Shown piece after piece: positions 1 to 6,870 of a stretch of 11,303 nt of DNA (the first letter of the stretch is position 1; each line of letters begins with the position of its first letter). Made by a program: the position numbers and the translations under genes. The DNA is from Planktomarina sp. (lineage in GTDB: Bacteria > Pseudomonadota > Alphaproteobacteria > Rhodobacterales > Rhodobacteraceae): the NCBI GenBank assembly GCA_022425445.1, contig JAKMFM010000051.1, forward strand, positions 1 through 11,303, written 5' to 3'. The notes below the pieces were generated by a model. The model did no database searches, had not been told where the DNA came from, and saw nothing but the letters and a program-made list of their open reading frames with translations.

Positions 1-207
1 ACGCGGGCTAATCCTTCTCCGATAAATCTTTCCCCCGAAGGGCGTATAAGGTATTACTCTCCGTTTCCAGAGGCTATTCCTTAGAGAAGGGCATATTCCC
101 ACGCGTTACTCACCCGTCCGCCGCTCATTCCGAAGAATGCGCTCGACTTGCATGTATTAGGCCTGCCGCCAGCGTTCGTTCTGAGCCAGGATCAAACTCT
201 CAAGTTG
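1..207 (-). rRNA. rrs: 16S ribosomal RNA, 5' portion (partial)
   Basis: Read on the minus strand, the segment begins near 207 and contains the universal 16S 5' motif AGAGTTTGATCCTGGCTCAG, followed by the ACGCTGGCGGCAGGCCTAA and GGCGGACGGGTGAGTAACGC blocks. Only about the first 207 nt of the mature RNA are present; the rest lies beyond the left edge. The 5' end was set by alignment from memory to the E. coli mature end, so it may be off by a few bases. The short helix-6 loop (CTTCGG) and the segment ending in TCGGAGAAGGATTAGCCCGC resemble Rhodobacteraceae sequences. This RNA forms the decoding core of the 30S subunit. Confidence 0.97.
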
Positions 208-253
208 AAATACAGTTACCTGTATAACCTTGACGTTCGAACCTCTGCACATC

Positions 254-274
254 GTCCCGCTGTTCAGGCGGGAC
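254..274 (-). repeat. Hairpin in the 16S leader
   Basis: GTCCCGC and GCGGGAC form a perfect 7-bp, GC-rich stem around a 7-nt loop (TGTTCAG on the plus strand). It ends about 47 nt upstream of the mature 16S 5' end. It would fold in the rRNA leader transcript. A role in leader folding, processing or antitermination is inferred from position only. There is no U-tract in the direction of rRNA transcription, so a terminator is unlikely. Confidence 0.6.
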
Positions 275-300
275 ATCATTTCTGTTCATTGTGCTTCAGT

Positions 301-312
301 TTCAAAAGAAAC
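301..312 (-). promoter_or_regulatory. boxA-like antitermination element candidate
   Basis: The minus strand reads GTTTCTTTTGAA here, about 95 nt upstream of mature 16S. It loosely resembles the NusB/NusE-binding boxA core (CTCTTTxA) usually found in rRNA leaders. The match is imperfect and the call rests mostly on position. Confidence 0.25.
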
Positions 313-514
313 AAAAACCTAACAAACAGTGAAGCTGACCTTACATCATCGGACACCCTCAAAACGAAGTAGCCCTAGTAAGTCGATATGCAGTTGTTTG
401 TTCATCGAATGAACCAAACCGCCCACATATCTCTTCAGATACCAAAATTTCAAATAACGCGACACAAAAATAATCAAATTACGCAAACCATTATGCGCAA
501 AATGAAAACACTTG

Positions 515-559
515 CTATCAGTAGTCGTGACCAGCGCGACGTCTCTGCGTTGCTGATAG
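515..559. repeat. Spaced inverted repeat upstream of the rRNA promoter region
   Basis: CTATCAG (515-521) and CTGATAG (553-559) are perfect 7-bp inverted arms separated by 31 nt. Inside the spacer, GTCGT and GCGAC (524-540) can form a second small stem. It could be a protein-binding site near the rRNA promoter or a fold in the msr 3' transcript. Nothing in the sequence decides between these. Confidence 0.35.
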
Positions 560-581
560 AGGGCTTCTAAGGTTACTGACC

Positions 582-602
582 AAAAGCCGCAAGAGCTTTT
601 TT
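582..602. terminator. Weak terminator-like hairpin between msrQ and the rRNA operon
   Basis: AAAAGC (582-587) and GCTTTT (595-600) flank a 7-nt loop. On the plus strand a run of six T follows from 597; on the minus strand the stem itself ends in TTTT. The stem has only two GC pairs, so efficiency would be low. Its place downstream of msrQ suggests it helps end the msr transcript before the rRNA promoter. Confidence 0.3.
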
Positions 603-800
603 GCAGAAAAATCCAATTTTTTGAATTAAGTTTTTTTACACTTAAAAACAGTTAGATAATTTCTTTTTCGGTAATGGCTACCCGTAAGTGACCTGGCCAG
701 AAACCACGCCTGCAGCCGATAAAGCACGAATTCACGGGAATCTTGGCAGCTCCGATATGCCAGCAGCCTCAGACTCACTTTAATTCCGGCAGAGGTCTCC

Positions 801-1436
801 TCACCCAATAAGCTTTGTCCGCAGTCCTTGAAGGCCAGATTGTAAGCTACGACGCCATTTACCCACGCGCAGGGCCAAAAATGCCAGGATCACGGCCATA
901 TGGGCCAGGGCTTCCACATCAAAGCCTTTGGACAGCATGATGAAATGCACCCCCGCAAGAATCGCAGCCAAATAGCTCAAGCGGTGCAAGACGCGCCAAA
1001 ACCGGCCAAGGCGCCGAACCGACCAATCATTAGAGGTCAACGCCAGTGGAATCATCATAATGAACCCAGCGAACCCAGCGGTCACATAGGGGCGCTTGGC
1101 AATCTCAGTCCAAATTTGATTGAGAGCCTGCAGATCCAGCACGAACCAGACCAAGAAATGCGCCAATACATAAGCGAAAGCCATCAATCCAATGGCTCGG
1201 CGGAATCGCACCAGATTGATCCGGGTAAAGTGTAACAGCGGCGAGACAGCGAGACCCACGATCAAAAGTTTGAGAGCAAATTCGCCCAATTGCTCTTCCA
1301 GTTCATTAATGGGTTCTGGTCCAAGATTATCGGTCAAACCTGCGGCAATGGCCGAAAGACCCGGAATAGGTAAAATAATGTATAGCAACCAGGTTGGAAT
1401 TTTGCGCAGCCCTGCATTTATGCTTTGTATAAACAT
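801..1436 (-). CDS. msrQ: MsrQ, haem-binding membrane subunit of the MsrPQ methionine sulfoxide reductase
   Basis: The product is a 211-aa, strongly hydrophobic inner-membrane protein of the MsrQ (YedZ) ferric-reductase-like family, with several membrane helices (about 15-33, 52-70, 80-100, 117-133, 150-168, 174-190). In this family MsrQ carries electrons from the quinone pool or flavin reductase through haem to periplasmic MsrP. Likely haem-ligand histidines are H93, H151 and H164, in spacing matching the family. The length is normal. The start has only a weak ribosome site (GGA about 10 nt upstream), so translation may depend partly on the upstream gene. It lies 84 nt downstream of msrP, the usual msrP-msrQ order, with a hairpin in the gap. 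Confidence 0.95.
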   Translation of the reverse strand: MFIQSINAGLRKIPTWLLYIILPIPGLSAIAAGLTDNLGPEPINELEEQLGEFALKLLIVGLAVSPLLHFTRINLVRFRRAIGLMAFAYVLAHFLVWFVLDLQALNQIWTEIAKRPYVTAGFAGFIMMIPLALTSNDWSVRRLGRFWRVLHRLSYLAAILAGVHFIMLSKGFDVEALAHMAVILAFLALRVGKWRRSLQSGLQGLRTKLIG

Positions 1437-1477
1437 TTAGACAATCCATTTTCATTCAATGGGGTCATATTAGCCAA

Positions 1478-1508
1478 ATGGCGAGTGAACGCAAACACTC
1501 CACGCCAT
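1478..1508 (-). repeat. Intercistronic hairpin between msrP and msrQ
   Basis: ATGGCGAGTG (1478-1487) pairs with CACTC (1496-1500) and GCCAT (1504-1508): ten pairs, an 8-nt loop and a 3-nt bulge (CAC) on one side. It fills part of the 84-nt gap, about 12 nt beyond the msrP stop. No U-tract follows on the minus strand, so it is not a standard intrinsic terminator. It may stabilise the msrP mRNA end or reduce msrQ expression (inference). Confidence 0.5.
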
Positions 1509-1520
1509 GGGGACAAGAGG

Positions 1521-2423
1521 TTAAAAATACGTCTTGAGATCCATGCCCTCATAGAGATCTGCAACTTCCGCCTCATATCCGTTGAACATCAATGTCGGTT
1601 GCCGGCGATTAAACAAGCCACCGCCAATCCTGCGTTCTGTGGCTTGCGACCAACGTGGATGGCTGACCGTTGGATTCACATTGCTGTAAAAGCCATACTC
1701 TCGGGCATTGGCCATATTCCAGCTCGTGACGGGCTCTTGGTCCGTTAAGGTAATCCGAACGATGGATTTGATCGATTTGAAACCATATTTCCAAGGCACT
1801 ACCAACCGGATGGGTGCGCCATTTTGATTTGGAATGGGCTTGCCGTAAATCCCCGTCGCGATCAAAGTCAAAGGATGCAGTGCCTCATCAAGCCGCAGCC
1901 CCTCACGATAGGGCCAATCCAACACAGGGTAGCGCAGACCTGGCATTTCATCGGGACGGTTAGCTGTCTCAAAAGCCACATATTTTGCCCCAGACTGCAC
2001 ACCAACCTTATCGAGTATGTCTTTCAGCTCTACCCCATTCCAAGGCACAACCATCGCCCATGCTTCCACACAGCGGAACCGATAGATGCGCTCCTCTTCG
2101 CTTAAACCGTCAAGTAGGGAGGCCACCGAATAGCGTCCAGGCGCGTCGACCAGACCATCCACTTCAATCTCCCAACCAGCGGTGTTCAAACGATGGGCAT
2201 TGGCGGCAGGTTCTTCCTTATCGGTGCCAAATTCATAGAAATTGTTATAGCTGGTAATATGCTCCCAAGTATTGGGCTCCAAGGTTTCTGCCAAAGCCGG
2301 ACTGGCGATCGAGGCCATGGCCCCCGCGCCCAAGGCACCGGCGATGAGTTGCCTGCGATTGAGCCAAAGCGGCTCCGGGGTGATATCGGCGCGTGTCAAC
2401 GTATTCGTCCAGCGATGTGCCAT
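1521..2423 (-). CDS. msrP: MsrP, periplasmic molybdopterin methionine sulfoxide reductase, catalytic subunit
   Basis: This 300-aa protein of the MsrP (YedY) family reduces protein-bound methionine sulfoxide in the periplasm with a mononuclear molybdenum-pterin cofactor. The N-terminus has a twin-arginine signal: NRRQLIAG at residues 22-29, a hydrophobic stretch, then SPALA with predicted cleavage after residue 45. C118, in RFRCVEAW, matches the conserved Mo-ligating cysteine. The ATG at 2423 is preferred because GGAAAGGA lies about 7 nt upstream and the Tat signal then has normal length. An in-frame start at 2486 would add 21 residues with no family support. It is the first gene of the msrP-msrQ pair and diverges from the SDR gene. 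The length is typical of the family. Confidence 0.96.
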   Translation of the reverse strand: MAHRWTNTLTRADITPEPLWLNRRQLIAGALGAGAMASIASPALAETLEPNTWEHITSYNNFYEFGTDKEEPAANAHRLNTAGWEIEVDGLVDAPGRYSVASLLDGLSEEERIYRFRCVEAWAMVVPWNGVELKDILDKVGVQSGAKYVAFETANRPDEMPGLRYPVLDWPYREGLRLDEALHPLTLIATGIYGKPIPNQNGAPIRLVVPWKYGFKSIKSIVRITLTDQEPVTSWNMANAREYGFYSNVNPTVSHPRWSQATERRIGGGLFNRRQPTLMFNGYEAEVADLYEGMDLKTYF

Positions 2424-2572
2424 AGTCAGATCCTTTCCGTTGCCAAAGAGGTAACCCAAAAGCCGTTTCTGTCCAATACAACTCACATCACAGCTTCGCT
2501 AGGCACCTGAAACATTTTGATCGCTTGCCTCTGCTGCGCCCCGGCGGCACAGTTAGTCAAAAGGAGATGGAC
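2424..2572. promoter_or_regulatory. Divergent msrP / SDR promoter region
   Basis: This 149-bp spacer must carry the start signals of both genes. I see no strong -35/-10 pair on either strand. TTGGAC, 16 nt, TTACCT upstream of msrP on the minus strand is a weak possibility. AGGCA (2501-2505) and TGCCT (2526-2530) form inverted arms, which could be chance. Confidence 0.35.
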
Positions 2573-3328
2573 ATGAAAACTGCACTCATTACCGGCGCCG
2601 CGCGGGGCATTGGTCTCGCCACCACCGATATCCTCTGCGCAAAGGGCTGGCATGTGGTCATGGTGGACAGGGACGCAGAAGAATTGATGGCCCGAGCCTC
2701 TGAGCGCCACGCTGTGACCGCAGCCGTGCATGATATCTCAGACCCAGACCAAGTGGACAAAATGATCGCGGTGACACTGGCGGCACGAGGGCAGATTGAT
2801 GCTTTGGTCAATAACGCCGGGGTCGCAGATTTTGGTCCGATCGAGCAAACCTCCTTCGCCCGGTGGCGGCGGGTGATGGACACCAATCTCGACGGAGCAT
2901 TTCTGTGCACCCAAGCCGCCACACCAGCCCTCAAGGCCAGCCGCGGCGCAGTGGTCAATATTGCCTCAATTTCAGGTTTGCGGGCCTCAACCCTGCGGGT
3001 GGCCTATGGAACGTCGAAAGCTGCAATCATTCATATGACACAGCAATATGCCGCAGAGCTTGGCGAATATGGAATCCGCGTCAATTCTGTAGCTCCCGGT
3101 CCAGTGCGCACCAAGCTGGCCATGGCCGTGCATACCCAAGACATTGTCGATGCTTATCACGATGCCATTCCACTGGGGCGCTATGGCAATGAAGCGGAAA
3201 TAGGGCAGGTCATCGCCTTTCTATGCTCAGATGAGGCCAGCTTTGTGACGGGGCAAAATATCTCTGTCGATGGGGGGTTTGAAAGCACAGGTATTGGCCT
3301 GCCGTCACTCCGTGGGCAAACCAAGTAA
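2573..3328 (+). CDS. Short-chain dehydrogenase/reductase (SDR) family oxidoreductase
   Basis: This 251-aa cytoplasmic protein of the classical SDR family is probably NAD(H)-linked, since D32 follows the second strand (VVMVDRD). It has the full signature set: TGAARGIG cofactor loop (7-14), NNAG (80-83), N105, catalytic S132, and Y145-x3-K149 in YGTSK, with SVDGG near the C-terminus. The substrate cannot be told from sequence; sugar, polyol or hydroxyacid oxidation are all possible. The start at 2573 has AAGGAG at ideal spacing (6 nt). The ATG at 2567 abuts that site, and a TTG at 2525 lies before it. The gene diverges from msrP. Its last 24 bp overlap the end of the opposing HAD phosphatase gene. 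Confidence 0.93.
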   Translation: MKTALITGAARGIGLATTDILCAKGWHVVMVDRDAEELMARASERHAVTAAVHDISDPDQVDKMIAVTLAARGQIDALVNNAGVADFGPIEQTSFARWRRVMDTNLDGAFLCTQAATPALKASRGAVVNIASISGLRASTLRVAYGTSKAAIIHMTQQYAAELGEYGIRVNSVAPGPVRTKLAMAVHTQDIVDAYHDAIPLGRYGNEAEIGQVIAFLCSDEASFVTGQNISVDGGFESTGIGLPSLRGQTK

Positions 3329-3973
3329 CGCCGGCAGCTGCCCCATGTCGTCAAATAGCAACTCTGTAAGACCTTCAAATTTTGCGCGCGGAGTCTCGCG
3401 CACAAACCCGAAAACAGCCATGCCGGCAGCGACCGCGGCCTGAGCCCCGGTGGCGCTGTCCTCAATCACCACGCAATCTTGCGGCGCCACCCCAGCTTGG
3501 CTGGCAGCCAAAAGATAGACATCCGGGGCTGGTTTGGGCGTAGCAACATCCTCGCGCGAATAGGTCCGCCCGGCAAAGCGCGCAGCAAAGCCGCAGCGCG
3601 CCAAAGTAATTTCCATCTTGCGATGCGGTCCGTTTGAGCCAATCGCATAGGCAATCCCCTGACGATCCAAACGGTCCAACACCGCCCCAATGCCCGGGAT
3701 AGGCTCCACCTTGCGCGCCAAAGCAGCAAATACTTTATCATAGATAAGATCGACCCAATCTTCTGGAATATCCGCGCCCATCTCCCGCGCTTGCGCGCCG
3801 GCTCCAGCAATCGTGCCCCCCATGAAAAGATCGGTGGTTTTTGTCAGATCAAGCGGCAAGCCTCTTGCGGCCAGATCATCACGGATCAATTGCAATGTCA
3901 GAGGCTCGCTGTCCACCACCACACCGTCACAATCAAAAATTACCAACTTCGGCACGCAGTCAAGCTGACACAT
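3305..3973 (-). CDS. HAD-superfamily phosphatase (beta-phosphoglucomutase-like subfamily)
   Basis: This 222-aa cytoplasmic HAD hydrolase with an alpha-helical cap likely dephosphorylates or isomerises a small phosphorylated metabolite, often a sugar phosphate. Visible motifs are I, DCDGVVVD with nucleophile D14 and acid/base D16; II, S113 in GSNG; III, K147 in KPAPD; and IV, E171/D172 in VVIEDS. The cap lies at about residues 22-90. Length and motifs fit the beta-PGM/YieH-type group, but the substrate is not deducible and the annotation should stay at family level. AAAGGAA about 7 nt upstream supports the ATG at 3973; GTG at codon 7 is an alternative. It follows clpB on the same strand after a GC-rich hairpin, so it is probably transcribed separately or by read-through. 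Confidence 0.92.
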   Translation of the reverse strand: MCQLDCVPKLVIFDCDGVVVDSEPLTLQLIRDDLAARGLPLDLTKTTDLFMGGTIAGAGAQAREMGADIPEDWVDLIYDKVFAALARKVEPIPGIGAVLDRLDRQGIAYAIGSNGPHRKMEITLARCGFAARFAGRTYSREDVATPKPAPDVYLLAASQAGVAPQDCVVIEDSATGAQAAVAAGMAVFGFVRETPRAKFEGLTELLFDDMGQLPALLGLPTE

Positions 3974-3998
3974 ACAATGTTCCTTTTACAATGAATCA

Positions 3999-4020
3999 CC
4001 CCCGCACAGTTGCGCGGGGG
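3999..4020 (-). terminator. GC-rich hairpin after clpB
   Basis: CCCCCGC (3999-4005) and GCGGGGG (4014-4020) form a perfect 7-bp stem with an 8-nt loop, starting 17 nt past the clpB stop. The following minus-strand bases (TGATTCATTG) are not a clear U-tract. It may be a partial terminator, or a 3'-end stabiliser allowing some read-through into the HAD gene. Confidence 0.55.
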
Positions 4021-4037
4021 CCCCGGTGTTCGCAAGT

Positions 4038-6647
4038 TTAATGCACGACCGCATCTTTCGGCGGCAGTCGGGTAGAACCGCTAACCCGACCCCCAACAAG
4101 CAAGCCCTCACTGCCGGCCGTCACAGGCACGATGTCACCATCTACCACTTCACCAGCCAAAAGCATCTCAGCCAATTGGTTTTGCAACGCCGATTGCATA
4201 ACCCGCTTCAACGGACGCGCGCCAAAAACCGGATCATAACCCTCATCAGCCAACCAAGTTTTGGCGAAGGCATCCAATTCTAAGCGGATTTCCCGCGGCG
4301 CCAGACGGCTCTGCAAACGTGCTAATTGGATGTCTACAATGCCATCCATATCCTGCCTGTTCAGACGATCGAAAATGATGGTCTCGTCCAAACGGTTGAG
4401 AAACTCGGGACGGAAATGCCCCCGCACAGCGTCCATCACGTCGCGCCTCGCCTCCGACGAGTCCATTCCATCTGGTAATTCACTCAACACCTGCGCACCA
4501 AGGTTTGAGGTCAGTACGATCAAAGTCTGTTTGAAGTCCACGGTCCGTCCCTGGCTGTCGGTGAGCACACCATCGTCCAAAACCTGTAATAGAATATTGA
4601 ACACATCCGGATGCGCCTTCTCAACTTCATCGAACAAAACCACTTGATACGGACGGCGGCGCACAGCTTCTGTCAAAACGCCCCCTTCATCATAGCCAAC
4701 ATAGCCAGGAGGCGCGCCAATCAATCGAGAGACACTGTGTTTTTCCATGAATTCCGACATATCAATCCGAACCATTGCAGAGTCATCATCAAACAGGAAA
4801 TCCGCCACAGCCTTGGTCAATTCAGTCTTGCCCACGCCCGTTGGACCCAAAAAGAGAAAGCTCCCCAAAGGCCGACTTTCGTCATTCAGCCCGGCCCGCG
4901 CCCGGCGCACCGCATTGGACACGGCTTTGACCGCTGCCGATTGGCCAATCACTCGCGCATGCAAGTCGTCCTCCATGCGCAGCAATTTATCACGCTCGCC
5001 CTCGAGCATCCTTGAGGTCGGAATCCCCGTCCAGCGCTCGACCACACCGGCGATTTGATCCGGGCGCACGGCCTCCTCAACCATCTGACCGCCCGACGCT
5101 TCCGCCTTAGCTAGGCTTTTTTCCAACCCAGGGATCACCCCGTAAGACAGCTCGCCAGCTTTGCCGAGATTGCCCTCACGTTTGGCGATATCCAGATCGG
5201 CCCGAGCCCGGTCTAGCTGCTCTTTGATTTCACGCGCTGAAGCCAATTTATCCCGCTCTGCTTGCCATTGAGCGTTCAGCTCGCTGGACCGCTCTTGCAG
5301 ATCGGCCAAAGATTTCTCCAAAGCAGCAAGCCGAGTTTTTGATCCAGCATCATCTTCCAGCTTAAGCGCCTCAACCTCGATTTGTTTTTGCAAGATATCG
5401 CGGTCCAATGCGTCCAGCTCTTCTGGTTTGCTATCCACTTGCATCCGCAACCGGCTGGCCGCCTCATCCACGAGGTCGATTGCTTTATCGGGCAAAAAAC
5501 GATCCGTAATATAGCGGTTTGAAAGGGTTGCAGCCGCCACAAGCGCCGCATCGGCGATGCGCACACCGTGGTGCAGCTCGTATTTTTCCTTGATCCCGCG
5601 CAGGATCGAGATGGTGTCGGTCACGCTCGGCTCTTCGACCTGCAGCGGTTGAAAGCGCCGGGCAAGGGCGGCATCTTTTTCAACATATTTGCGATATTCA
5701 TCCAGCGTGGTCGCGCCGATACAGTGCAATTCACCGCGCGCCAAGGCCGGTTTTATCAAATTGGCCGCATCCATCGCGCCCTCACTTTTGCCCGCGCCCA
5801 CCAATGTGTGCATCTCATCGATAAACAGTAGGATTTCGCCCGCCGCAGATATCACTTCGTTCAAAACCGCCTTGAGACGTTCTTCAAATTCGCCACGATA
5901 CTTTGCCCCAGCAATCAAGGCGCCCATATCCAGCGCCAAAAGCCTCTTATTGCGCAGGCTCTCGGGCACGTCACCGTTGACAATGCGCAACGCCATGCCC
6001 TCAGCAATCGCCGTTTTGCCAACGCCCGGCTCACCGATGAGCACCGGGTTATTCTTGGTGCGCCGCGAGAGCACCTGCATGGCGCGGCGGATTTCTTCAT
6101 CCCGGCCAATGATCGGGTCAATCTTCCCCTCTCGCGCCCGTGCCGTCAAATCCTGGGCATATTTCTTGAGCGCCTCATAGCTCTCTTCAGCGCTGGCCGA
6201 ATCTGCCGTACGACCCTGGCGGATATGTTCAATTGCGCCATTAAGCTTTTGAGCGGTGACTACACCGGCGTCGAGTGCCTCCTTCGCTTTGGATTTCACC
6301 ATGCAAAGCGCCATCAAAATGCGCTCTACAGGTACGAAACTGTCGCCCGCCTTTTGCGCCAGTTTTTCCGCCTCCGTTAAAACTTTGCCAGTTGCGCTGT
6401 CGACATAGACCTGCGCATTGCCCGTGACCTTGGCAATTTTGGACAGCGTGAGGTCCAAATGTTCACACACCCGCGAGGGCGCGCCGCCAGATCGCGCGAT
6501 CAAGTTGCTCGCCAACCCCTCTTTGTCGTCCAAAAGCGCTTTGAGCAAATGCTCCGGTCCTAGGCGCGCATGATCGTCTCTTTGTGCAATAGTTTGGGCC
6601 GATTGGATGAAACCACGCGACCGTTCGGTGAATTTGTCTAAATTCAT
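4038..6647 (-). CDS. clpB: ClpB, ATP-dependent protein disaggregase (Hsp104/Clp family)
   Basis: This 869-aa cytoplasmic AAA+ chaperone acts as a hexamer with DnaK/DnaJ/GrpE to pull polypeptides out of aggregates after heat stress. The N-terminal Clp-N domain spans about 1-145. The first AAA+ module has Walker A GEPGVGKT (205-212), Walker B with D277/E278, pore-loop Y250 in KYRGEF, and R330/R331 as likely arginine fingers. The coiled-coil middle domain (about 400-525), which distinguishes ClpB from ClpA/ClpC, is present. The second module has GPTGVGKT (601-608), D673/E674, pore-loop GYVGYDEGG (648-656) and R752 in NRLDE. The length is normal and the reading frame intact. AAGGAG 7 nt before the ATG supports the start. 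A sigma-32-like promoter candidate lies upstream. Confidence 0.99.
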   Translation of the reverse strand: MNLDKFTERSRGFIQSAQTIAQRDDHARLGPEHLLKALLDDKEGLASNLIARSGGAPSRVCEHLDLTLSKIAKVTGNAQVYVDSATGKVLTEAEKLAQKAGDSFVPVERILMALCMVKSKAKEALDAGVVTAQKLNGAIEHIRQGRTADSASAEESYEALKKYAQDLTARAREGKIDPIIGRDEEIRRAMQVLSRRTKNNPVLIGEPGVGKTAIAEGMALRIVNGDVPESLRNKRLLALDMGALIAGAKYRGEFEERLKAVLNEVISAAGEILLFIDEMHTLVGAGKSEGAMDAANLIKPALARGELHCIGATTLDEYRKYVEKDAALARRFQPLQVEEPSVTDTISILRGIKEKYELHHGVRIADAALVAAATLSNRYITDRFLPDKAIDLVDEAASRLRMQVDSKPEELDALDRDILQKQIEVEALKLEDDAGSKTRLAALEKSLADLQERSSELNAQWQAERDKLASAREIKEQLDRARADLDIAKREGNLGKAGELSYGVIPGLEKSLAKAEASGGQMVEEAVRPDQIAGVVERWTGIPTSRMLEGERDKLLRMEDDLHARVIGQSAAVKAVSNAVRRARAGLNDESRPLGSFLFLGPTGVGKTELTKAVADFLFDDDSAMVRIDMSEFMEKHSVSRLIGAPPGYVGYDEGGVLTEAVRRRPYQVVLFDEVEKAHPDVFNILLQVLDDGVLTDSQGRTVDFKQTLIVLTSNLGAQVLSELPDGMDSSEARRDVMDAVRGHFRPEFLNRLDETIIFDRLNRQDMDGIVDIQLARLQSRLAPREIRLELDAFAKTWLADEGYDPVFGARPLKRVMQSALQNQLAEMLLAGEVVDGDIVPVTAGSEGLLVGGRVSGSTRLPPKDAVVH

Positions 6648-6721
6648 CGTCTCTCTCCTTCATAAGCGTCGCGGATCTTAAGCTGCCCGACTTCGGCACA
6701 GCCTTGGTGCGACCTTAGCTA

Positions 6722-6752
6722 TTATTTGGGCATGGTCCATTGCCGCGACAAG
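6722..6752 (-). promoter_or_regulatory. Candidate heat-shock (RpoH-type) promoter of clpB
   Basis: On the minus strand, CTTGTC (6752-6747), a 16-nt spacer and CCCAAATAA (6730-6722) resemble the sigma-32 pattern CTTGAA-N(13-17)-CCCCAT-T. It would give a 5' leader of about 65-70 nt before clpB. clpB is a classic RpoH target, which supports the call. The -10 half matches only partly. Confidence 0.4.
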
Positions 6753-6778
6753 TGCTCGGCCCGCATAAACCGGTTTTT

Positions 6779-6800
6779 TTGACATGAAACTGCAATTTCA
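6779..6800 (+). promoter_or_regulatory. TTGACA box followed by operator-like palindrome upstream of pyrF
   Basis: A perfect -35 hexamer TTGACA (6779-6784) is followed directly by the near-perfect 16-bp palindrome TGAAACTGCAATTTCA (6785-6800; seven of eight pairs match). No good -10 appears at 16-18 nt spacing (ACCCGT region), so promoter activity is uncertain. The palindrome sits where a repressor or activator dimer could act on pyrF. Just upstream is another perfect palindrome, AAACCGGTTT (6767-6776). Confidence 0.35.
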
Positions 6801-6870
6801 GACCCGTGGCATAGACAGAGCCGGTTGCAATGGATAGTTCACCCCCAACCAGCAAACCTTGGAGGCTCCC

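Larger units (their letters stand above)
208..580 (-). promoter_or_regulatory. rRNA operon leader and presumed promoter region
   Basis: This non-coding stretch lies immediately upstream of the 16S gene and must contain the transcribed leader and promoter(s). I cannot fix a -35/-10 pair: TTGAAA (456-451 on the minus strand) followed after 16-17 nt by GATATG/ATATGT is one weak option. Small inverted repeats lie inside: 254-274, 400-414 (GTTCAT, 3-nt loop, ATGAAC) and 428-441 (TATCT, 4-nt loop, AGATA). A boxA-like run, GTTTCTTTTGAA, is at 312-301 on the minus strand and could be an antitermination signal. Bases 581-800 hold a weak terminator-like hairpin and the AT-rich end of the msr transcript, with no convincing gene. 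Confidence 0.5.

Noticed and set aside
148..372. Plus-strand reading frame at the 16S 5' end and leader
   Set aside because: It lies antisense to the rRNA gene and its leader, with no protein-like features.
626..808. A 60-codon minus-strand reading frame (TTG start, or 50 codons from a GTG at 778) just after msrQ
   Set aside because: The TTG start overlaps the msrQ stop with no close ribosome site. GGA lies 6 nt before the GTG, but the product matches no family I know and its end runs into AT-rich lysine/cysteine codons. Conservation in relatives would be needed to revive it.
5689..6180. A 163-codon plus-strand frame inside clpB
   Set aside because: It is fully antisense to the conserved first AAA+ module of ClpB and low in complexity.
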